From positions 806,001 to 870,000 of the forward strand of contig NC_012590.1 in NCBI RefSeq assembly GCF_000022905.1: DNA of 64,000 nucleotides, given 5' to 3'. Positions 58,497 to 64,000 of the stretch are shown here, one piece after another; the first letter of the stretch is position 1, and every line of letters begins with the position of its first letter. A program made the translations under genes and the position numbers. This DNA comes from Corynebacterium aurimucosum ATCC 700975 (GTDB lineage Bacteria > Actinomycetota > Actinomycetes > Mycobacteriales > Mycobacteriaceae). The notes beneath the pieces were generated by a model. The model did no database searches, was not told where the DNA came from, and saw only the letters and a program-made list of their open reading frames with translations.

Positions 58497-58526
58497 AAAG
58501 GTAAGGCTTACCTAAGTTAGGTAATA
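58497..58526 (-). promoter_or_regulatory. Double DtxR-type iron box before ECF/ABC operon
   Basis: The 26-base segment 58499-58524 holds two overlapping palindromes: AGGTAAGGCTTACCT (58499-58513, mirrored except at its central base) and TTACCTAAGTTAGGTAA (58508-58524). Both match the DtxR/IdeR consensus. The position, 30-55 bp before the first start codon, is right for iron-dependent repression. Confidence 0.85.
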
Positions 58527-58593
58527 CTGTTTATAAAACATTTCAAGTTTTGATCTGAAGATTCACCCTTAATGGGGGTGAATGCAGATAAGT

Positions 58594-58825
58594 AGACATC
58601 AAACCAGACCACGACTACCGACTAAGTACCGACAAAATCGGCACCAACGGCAAGACAACCCTGCGATGGGGAGGCAAACTACGCCGCCTCTACATCGGAC
58701 GCAGATGGGGCGGGGAACCAATCACCATGGTCTGCATCGACAACCACGTCGACGTCAAAATAGCCATCACTGGGGCACAAATCGCCGCCTACACACTCAC
58801 CGAAGAAAAGATCTACTACAACTAG
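58594..58825 (+). pseudogene. IS481-type transposase C-terminal remnant
   Basis: Open frame VDIKPDHDYRLSTDKIGTNG then KTTLRWGGKLRRLYIGRRWG and later 'VCIDNHVDVKIA', ending at a TAG (58823-58825). This is the C-terminal beta domain of IS481 family transposases (pattern 'DKTGKVTLRxxGRLxxIxIGR'). The catalytic core and both ends are missing. It sits between the ECF operon promoter and the tRNA gene. Confidence 0.7.
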
Positions 58826-58859
58826 AAAGACAACGAACTCAACCCCAGTCGGGGCAACT

Positions 58860-58899
58860 AAAAAATCTCGAGACACCGACCGGAACGATGTCTCGAGAC
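58860..58899 (-). terminator. Terminator of tRNA-Arg gene
   Basis: TCTCGAGACA (58866-58875) and TGTCTCGAGA (58889-58898) make a perfect 10-bp stem; on the minus strand the second arm is followed by TTTTTT. Confidence 0.88.
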
Positions 58900-58908
58900 T
58901 TCACAGCG

Positions 58909-58981
58909 TGCCCCAGAGAAGATTCGAACTTCCGACACCGGCTTTAGGAGAGCCGTGCTCTATCCCCTGAGCTACTGGGGC
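58909..58981 (-). tRNA. tRNA-Arg (anticodon CCT)
   Basis: 73 nt. Acceptor stem GCCCCAG/CTGGGGC with discriminator A, D loop AGCTCAGGGGATAGAGC, anticodon stem CGGCT/AGCCG around the loop CTCCTAA (anticodon CCT), and T arm with TTCGAAT. CCA is not encoded. Reads AGG codons. Confidence 0.95.
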
Positions 58982-59052
58982 GGGGGTGCGTTGCGCACCT
59001 AGGTAAGACTAGCAGCCCCGCGTGGGGCGGCGTTAAATGCGTCGCCTTTCGT

Positions 59053-59346
59053 TTATTCGCCGGCCAGCTCCGCGTACTTGGCGCGGACCTCGCTGGCGGA
59101 AGGGTTGGTGGCGTGGGTGCCGTCGGAGTAGAGGACGGTGGGCACGATGCGGTTGCCGTCGTTGACGGACTCGATCCAGGCGTTGATGTCGGCGGTGTCG
59201 GGGGAATCCGCTTCGACGTTGACGAGCTCGTATGGGGTTTCGGTGCGGTCCAGGTTTTTGATCAGCTTGGCACAGAACGGGCACCAATCGGCGAAGAAGA
59301 TGGTGACGTGCTCAGTGGTTTCGGGAGTGGCAACGTTGGTGCTCAT
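59053..59346 (-). CDS. mrx1: Mycoredoxin (glutaredoxin-like, CPFC active site)
   Basis: 97 residues, thioredoxin fold with the dithiol WCPFC (Cys22, Cys25) and the cis-proline in 'RIVPTVLY'. This is the mycoredoxin type that uses mycothiol in Actinobacteria to reduce mixed disulfides. Its start overlaps the DHFR stop region by one base (ATG shares the stop codon end), so it is co-transcribed with dfrA and thyA. A link to the folate genes is a conserved corynebacterial order. Confidence 0.9.
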   Translation of the reverse strand: MSTNVATPETTEHVTIFFADWCPFCAKLIKNLDRTETPYELVNVEADSPDTADINAWIESVNDGNRIVPTVLYSDGTHATNPSASEVRAKYAELAGE

Positions 59347-59891
59347 TAAGCAGCAGCCTTTCTGTCGTAGGTGAGGAAACGGTATTTCATCGGCAGCTCG
59401 CTGGGCGGCTGGCCGGGAATGGTGAGGTGGCCTGATTCGGAGGTCAGCCAGTCACTATCGGCAGATAGGCTGAATTCCTCCGGAACGCTCGGGGCCAGGA
59501 CGGCATCTGCGCCGTAGGCATCGCCGACTTGTACACCCATGAGGGTGAGCTCGATTGTATCCACGCGGTCGAGGGCGGAGCTATAGAGCTGGCCGCCGCC
59601 GATGATCCAGGCGTCGTCAAGCGTGGCGTGAAGTGCGGCGTCGAGGTTGTCCACCACGGTGGCGCCCGCAGACCACTCGCCGGGCTCGCGGCGGGACAGC
59701 ACGATGTTGTCCCTGCCCGGAAGTGGGCGGAACTTGGGGGTGAGGGATTCCCACGTCTTACGGCCCATGATGACGGGCGCGCCCATGGTCACTTCCTTGA
59801 AATGCTTGAGGTCCTCCGGCACGTGCCAGGGCATGACCACGCCGTCACCAATGACCCCGTCGAGGGACTGGGCCCAGATTGCGCCCAGCAT
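59346..59891 (-). CDS. folA: Dihydrofolate reductase
   Basis: 181 residues. Substrate and NADPH motifs are clear: 'GAIWAQSLDGVIGDGVVMPWHVPEDLKHFK' (with the catalytic acid in 'PEDLKHF'), 'PVIMGRKTWES', 'RDNIVLSRRE' and 'AWIIGGGQLYSSAL'. It regenerates tetrahydrofolate after the ThyA reaction. It follows thyA with a one-base overlap, the classical thyA-folA pair. Slightly longer than the 160-residue minimal enzyme, as in other Corynebacterium. Confidence 0.95.
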   Translation of the reverse strand: MLGAIWAQSLDGVIGDGVVMPWHVPEDLKHFKEVTMGAPVIMGRKTWESLTPKFRPLPGRDNIVLSRREPGEWSAGATVVDNLDAALHATLDDAWIIGGGQLYSSALDRVDTIELTLMGVQVGDAYGADAVLAPSVPEEFSLSADSDWLTSESGHLTIPGQPPSELPMKYRFLTYDRKAAA

Positions 59892-60697
59892 TAAACGGAC
59901 ACCTGCGCCTTGATGGTGGGGTGGGGGTCGTAGCCGATGACCTCAAAATCATCGAAGTCATAGTCAAAGAGGCTCTCAGCCTTGTGGAGTTTGAGCTGTG
60001 GGTACTCGCGGGGCTGACGGGAGAGCTGTTCCTTAACCTGCTCGATGTGGTCGTTGTAGATGTGGCAATCTCCGCCGGTCCAGATGAGCTCGCCTACCTC
60101 TAAACCTGCTTGCTGCGCAAACATGTGAGTCAGCGCCGCGTAGGAGGCTAAGTTGAAGGGAACGCCGAGGAACATGTCCGCCGAGCGCTGGTAAACCTGC
60201 ATGGACAACTTGCCGTCGGCGACATAAAGCTGGAAAAGCAAGTGGCAGGGCATGAGCGCCATCTTGTCCAACTCAGAGACGTTCCACGCGGAGACCAAGT
60301 TGCGGCGGGAATCCGGGTTGTTCTTGAGCGTGTCCAGCGCGACCTGAATCTGGTCGATGTGCTGGCCATCCGGTGTGGGCCACGAGCGCCATTGCACGCC
60401 GTAGACGGGGCCTAGCTCACCGTCCTCATCGGCCCACTCGTTCCAGATGCGAACCTTGTTCTCCTGCAGCCACTTCACGTTGGAGTCACCGCGCAGGAAC
60501 CACAGCAGCTCACCAATCACGCCGTGGAAGTAGACCTTCTTGGTGGTCAGCAGGGGAAAAGACTCCGCCAGGTTATAGCGAAGCTGGGCACCGAACAGGG
60601 AGAGGGTGCCGGTGCCAGTGCGGTCGCCTTTGGGAGCGCCTTCTTCCAGGACGCGGCGCAGGAGGTCCTCGTACGGAGTCTCAATCATGGTCGCCAT
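59891..60697 (-). CDS. thyA: Thymidylate synthase
   Basis: 268 residues. Catalytic Cys151 lies in '[14 protein letters not shown]'; the phosphate-binding 'KGDRTGTGT' (Arg26), '[13 protein letters not shown]' and the folate site '[37 protein letters not shown]' are present. It makes dTMP from dUMP with methylene-tetrahydrofolate. First gene of the thyA-folA-mrx1 unit. ATG 60697 is used; a second Met is three codons in (60688). Confidence 0.97.
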   Translation of the reverse strand: MATMIETPYEDLLRRVLEEGAPKGDRTGTGTLSLFGAQLRYNLAESFPLLTTKKVYFHGVIGELLWFLRGDSNVKWLQENKVRIWNEWADEDGELGPVYGVQWRSWPTPDGQHIDQIQVALDTLKNNPDSRRNLVSAWNVSELDKMALMPCHLLFQLYVADGKLSMQVYQRSADMFLGVPFNLASYAALTHMFAQQAGLEVGELIWTGGDCHIYNDHIEQVKEQLSRQPREYPQLKLHKAESLFDYDFDDFEVIGYDPHPTIKAQVSV

Positions 60698-60732
60698 GAT
60701 AGCGCTCTTGCGCCCGTGCCACGCGCGTGGGG

Positions 60733-61491
60733 TTAGTACCCGCCGTTGGCCTCCGCGTAGGCGGCGGCGTGTTCCAGAATCTCCTCTGCCAGCTCCGGGC
60801 GGCAGATCAAAAGATCCGGGATGAAGGTGTCCTCGTTATTGAACTTGATGGGGGAGCCATCCAGGCGTGAACAGTGCAGGCCCGCGGCCAAAGCCACGCC
60901 CACCGGGGCGGCTTGGTCCCACTCGTACTGGCCGCCGGCATGGATGTAGCCGTCATAGTCGCCCAAGAGCACGTGGATCGCCTTCGCACCTGCGGAGCCC
61001 ACGCCGACGGTCTCAAAGCTCATCTTCTCCGCGACGTAATCCGCCACCTTCGGCGGACGGTTGCGGGAAACCACGAACTTCTTTGACAGCGGGCCGGTTA
61101 CCGCGCGCACGTCGGAGGACTTAAAGGTCACGCCCATGTCCGGCATGCCGACGGCCGCGTGGATGGGGGTGCCGTTTTCGACCAGAGCGATGTGGACGGC
61201 CCAGTCCTGGCGGCCGGTAGCAAACTCCTTCGTGCCGTCGAGCGGGTCAATGATCCACACGCGGTCCTTCTTCAAACGGCTTAAGTCATCGGCAGCCTCT
61301 TCCGACAGGACGCCGTCCTTGGGACGGTGCTGCTCAAGGACGCGGGAGATCCACTCCTGAGCGGCCTCATCGCCGGCATCACCCAGCGCCAAGCCGCGCA
61401 GCAGGCCACCGTTGCGCACGCCTTTGAGTATTTCGCCGCAGCCATCGGCGAGGGAGTTGGTTAGACGGGAATCAGAAATCTCAACGGTCAT
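60733..61491 (-). CDS. cysQ: 3'(2'),5'-bisphosphate nucleotidase CysQ / inositol monophosphatase family
   Basis: 252 residues from the ATG at 61491. The lithium-sensitive phosphatase metal motifs are present: 'LSEEAADD' (Glu), '[19 protein letters not shown]' (the DPLDGT box) and '[17 protein letters not shown]' (WD). It hydrolyses 3'-phosphoadenosine 5'-phosphate, a by-product of sulfate reduction, or fructose-1,6-bisphosphate/inositol phosphate in related members. The 'DGTKEF' sequence favours the CysQ branch. It is divergent from the Lhr-type helicase by 34 bp. Confidence 0.9.
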   Translation of the reverse strand: MTVEISDSRLTNSLADGCGEILKGVRNGGLLRGLALGDAGDEAAQEWISRVLEQHRPKDGVLSEEAADDLSRLKKDRVWIIDPLDGTKEFATGRQDWAVHIALVENGTPIHAAVGMPDMGVTFKSSDVRAVTGPLSKKFVVSRNRPPKVADYVAEKMSFETVGVGSAGAKAIHVLLGDYDGYIHAGGQYEWDQAAPVGVALAAGLHCSRLDGSPIKFNNEDTFIPDLLICRPELAEEILEHAAAYAEANGGY

Positions 61492-61525
61492 AGTGACCAG
61501 ATTAGCGCGCGCGATACAGTAGGGC

Positions 61526-64000
61526 ATGTCTAAAAACGTTCTGGCGAAGTTCCGCCCACAGGTGGCCGGGTGGTTCCAGGACGTTTTCGCCGCCCCCACC
61601 CCCGTCCAAGAGCAGGCATGGGAGGCGATTTCCGGTGGTGCGAATGCGCTGGTTGTGGCACCGACCGGCTCTGGTAAGACGCTCGCGGCCTTTCTGTGGG
61701 CGCTGAATTCTTTGGTGGAACGCGAAGGCCAGACTGCGCTGCCACTGAGCAATGAACCTTCCCGCGAGGGCGCTCATGACGGCGTGAGAGTGCTGTATAT
61801 CTCACCGCTCAAGGCCTTGGGCGTGGACGTCGAGAACAATCTGCGCGCCCCGCTCAACGGCATTGCGCGGACCGCTGAGCGGTTGGGCCTGGAGGTGCCG
61901 GATATTACCGTCGGCGTGCGCTCAGGCGATACCCCGCAGGCTGGGCGCGCCCGCCAGGTGCGCAAGCCACCGGACATCCTCATCACCACGCCGGAATCGG
62001 CCTACCTCATGCTCACCTCCAAGGCGGCGGGGATTTTGAAGACCGTGGATACCGTCATCATCGATGAGATCCATGCCTTGGCCGGCACCAAGCGCGGCGT
62101 GCACCTGGCGCTGACTTTGGAGCGCCTTGGGCTCATCGCAGGGGAGTTTCAGCGCATTGGACTCTCGGCGACGGTGCGCCCGCTGAGTGCTGTCGCGAAC
62201 TTCTTGGGCAGCGACCGTCCCGTGGACATCATCGCGCCACCGGCGAAGAAGCGATGGCAGCTCGACGTCCACGTGCCGGTCGAGGACATGTCGGACCTGC
62301 CCACTCCGGAGCAGGGCTCGCCCATCGGGGAGGCGACTGTCGACGACCCCCTTGGCATCACCGAAGGCCCCCAGGATGCGATGCGCGTGCATGCGCAGCG
62401 CAAGGAAGAAGGCGGGGCAGGAGACTCCGCCCTGCCCACGGCGAAGTCCATCTGGCCCTTCATCGAAGAAGAGCTTTACGCCGAAATCATGGAGCAGCGC
62501 TCCACCCTCGTCTTCGTCAACTCACGCCGCACCGCCGAGCGGCTCACCAGCCGGCTCAACGAGCTCTACGCCCAAGAACACGATCCAGAGTCCTTGAGCC
62601 CAGCGACCCGGCGCGATCCGGCCCAGCTGATGAAACAAGTGGACGTCGCCGGCAAGGCCCCTGCCGTCATCGCTCGTGCGCACCACGGTTCGGTATCCAA
62701 GGACGAGCGAGCGTTGACGGAAACCATGCTCAAAGAAGGCACGCTCAAGGCCGTGGTGGCCACGAGCTCCCTGGAGCTAGGCATCGACATGGGTGCGGTG
62801 GAACTGGTGGTGCAGGTGGAGTCCCCGCCCTCGGTGGCCTCCGGTCTGCAGCGCGTGGGCCGCGCCGGGCACTCGGTCGGTGCGGTCTCTCGCGGTTCCT
62901 TCTATCCCAAGCACCGCGCGGACCTCGTGCAATCAGCTCTCACCGTCGCCCGCATGGAGGAGGGTCTCATCGAGGAGATGCACGCCCCGCGCAATCCGTT
63001 GGATGTCTTGGCACAGCAGACGGTGGCGGCGGTGGTGGCGTCGGCAAGCGCGGGCACGAGCGAGGGGCTCGAGGCCGACGAATGGTATGACACCGTGCGC
63101 CGCGCCTGGCCCTATAAGGACCTGGCGCGCGAGGTCTTCGACTCCGTGCTGGATCTGGTCAGTGGCGTGTACCCCTCGACGGATTTTGCGGAGCTGAAAC
63201 CGCGGGTGGTCTATGACCGCGTGACGGGCGTACTGACTCCGCGCCCCGGCGCGCAGCGCGTGGCGGTGACCAACGGCGGCACCATCCCGGACCGCGGCAT
63301 GTTTGGGGTGTTCCTGGTGGGAACTGGTGAGGCCGGTTCCGCGCCGCGCCGCGTGGGCGAGCTCGATGAGGAAATGGTCTATGAAACCCGGGTGGGGGAT
63401 ATCTTTACGCTCGGCGCGACGAGCTGGCGCGTGGAGGAGATTACGCGCGACCAGGTGTTGGTAACTCCCGCGCCGGGGCACACGGGGCGTTTGCCTTTCT
63501 GGAACGGTGACTCCGCGGGGCGGCCCTATGAGCTGGGCAAGGCGCTGGGCGCATTCCGGCGTGAGGCGCACGCGGACCCCTCCGTGGTGCGCGACGCAGA
63601 TGAGAACGCGCGGCGCAATATCGCGGCCTACCTGCACGAGCAGAACGAGGCCACCGGGCTCATCCCGGATGAGAAGACGCTTCTGCTGGAGCGCTTCACG
63701 GATGAGCTGGGGGATTGGCGCGTGCTGCTGCACACCCCGTTTGGCAGGCCGGTGAATGCGGCGTGGGCGCTGGCGGTGGGTCAGCGCGTGGCGGAGCGCA
63801 CCGGGATGGATGCGCAGGCCGTGGCGGGCGATGACGGTATCGTGCTGCGCCTGCCGCAGGGGGAGCAGGACCCGGATGCTTCGCTCTTTCTTTTCGACGC
63901 CGATGAGATCGCGGACATCGTCACCGAACAGGTGGGAAACTCCGCGCTCTTTGCTTCTCGTTTCCGGGAGTGCGCGGCGCGAGCGCTGCTTTTGCCGCGG
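61526..64000 (+). CDS. lhr: Lhr-type ATP-dependent helicase (cut by window end)
   Basis: 825 codons read without a stop to the window edge. SF2 motifs are in order: 'APTPVQEQAW' (Q-like), Walker A APTGSGKT (45-52), 'LYISPLKALGVDVENNL' (Ia), 'ILITTPESAYLML', DEIH in 'TVIIDEIHALAGTKRG', 'RIGLSATV', 'LVFVNSRRTAERL', 'VVATSSLELGIDMG', and 'QRVGRAGHSVG' (VI). After the helicase core begins the Lhr winged-helix/beta-barrel region. Full-length Lhr is about 1500 residues, so half is present. It unwinds DNA:RNA hybrids or repairs DNA damage. 34 bp separate it from the divergent cysQ. Confidence 0.95.
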   Translation, partial: MSKNVLAKFRPQVAGWFQDVFAAPTPVQEQAWEAISGGANALVVAPTGSGKTLAAFLWALNSLVEREGQTALPLSNEPSREGAHDGVRVLYISPLKALGVDVENNLRAPLNGIARTAERLGLEVPDITVGVRSGDTPQAGRARQVRKPPDILITTPESAYLMLTSKAAGILKTVDTVIIDEIHALAGTKRGVHLALTLERLGLIAGEFQRIGLSATVRPLSAVANFLGSDRPVDIIAPPAKKRWQLDVHVPVEDMSDLPTPEQGSPIGEATVDDPLGITEGPQDAMRVHAQRKEEGGAGDSALPTAKSIWPFIEEELYAEIMEQRSTLVFVNSRRTAERLTSRLNELYAQEHDPESLSPATRRDPAQLMKQVDVAGKAPAVIARAHHGSVSKDERALTETMLKEGTLKAVVATSSLELGIDMGAVELVVQVESPPSVASGLQRVGRAGHSVGAVSRGSFYPKHRADLVQSALTVARMEEGLIEEMHAPRNPLDVLAQQTVAAVVASASAGTSEGLEADEWYDTVRRAWPYKDLAREVFDSVLDLVSGVYPSTDFAELKPRVVYDRVTGVLTPRPGAQRVAVTNGGTIPDRGMFGVFLVGTGEAGSAPRRVGELDEEMVYETRVGDIFTLGATSWRVEEITRDQVLVTPAPGHTGRLPFWNGDSAGRPYELGKALGAFRREAHADPSVVRDADENARRNIAAYLHEQNEATGLIPDEKTLLLERFTDELGDWRVLLHTPFGRPVNAAWALAVGQRVAERTGMDAQAVAGDDGIVLRLPQGEQDPDASLFLFDADEIADIVTEQVGNSALFASRFRECAARALLLPR

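Noticed and set aside
61530..61805. Minus-strand open frames over the Lhr-type gene
   Set aside because: The plus strand carries all helicase motifs in one frame from 61526 to the window end.

Overview
This 64 kb window is chromosomal DNA from a high-GC actinobacterium, almost certainly a Corynebacterium. The gene order supports this: an rpf-type secreted muralytic factor, a cold-shock protein, a DUF2771-type protein, a glutaminyl cyclase, DUF3027, an AzgA-type permease, SepH, serC, divergent gltA, an FKBP-type isomerase, then a small membrane protein plus MctC-type symporter. This is the conserved serC-gltA neighbourhood of the genus. DtxR-type iron boxes, an rRNA operon without spacer tRNAs, mycoredoxin and leaderless-looking promoters fit as well. 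The species cannot be fixed from the sequence; I would guess the skin/clinical group around C. striatum, C. aurimucosum or C. simulans.

Layout. 0-8.8 kb: a partial flavin monooxygenase (-), the 3' end of a tmRNA without its body, a PfpI-like protein, an AbgT transporter/M20 hydrolase pair, and a four-gene iron-siderophore ABC operon behind a DtxR box. 8.9-14.7 kb: rrn operon (16S-23S-5S) with leader and terminator. 14.7-18.5 kb: decayed DNA with a truncated lipoprotein, IS3-family copy 1 and a broken anion symporter gene. 18.6-36.6 kb: TetR regulators, an aminotransferase, the XPB helicase and its large partner, Rpf, Csp, an NCS2 permease, a SpoU methyltransferase, SepH and SerC. 36.7-48 kb: citrate synthase, FKBP, aldo/keto reductase, MctC, several exported proteins (SxxK lipoprotein, Tat-exported DUF1906 protein, large metallophosphoesterase) and OsmC. 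48.1-52.1 kb: a TetR/small-protein pair, IS3 copy 2 and a heavily frameshifted MFS pseudogene. 52.1-58.5 kb: a five-gene minus-strand operon behind a second DtxR-type box (ECF S component, EcfT, double-ATPase EcfA and two exporter-fold ABC half-transporters). 58.6-64 kb: an IS481-type remnant, tRNA-Arg(CCT), mycoredoxin, DHFR, ThyA, CysQ and the start of an Lhr-type helicase.

Main themes. There are two separate iron-regulated uptake loci, one classical and one hybrid ECF/exporter-fold type. Two nearly identical IS3 copies lie in opposite orientation about 32 kb apart, each with a clear 3-bp target duplication and decayed genes beside it. Genes for nucleotide and folate metabolism (thyA-dfrA), thiol redox and DNA repair helicases are vertically inherited housekeeping functions. 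The most interesting object is the DtxR-boxed hybrid transporter operon at 52.1-58.5 kb.
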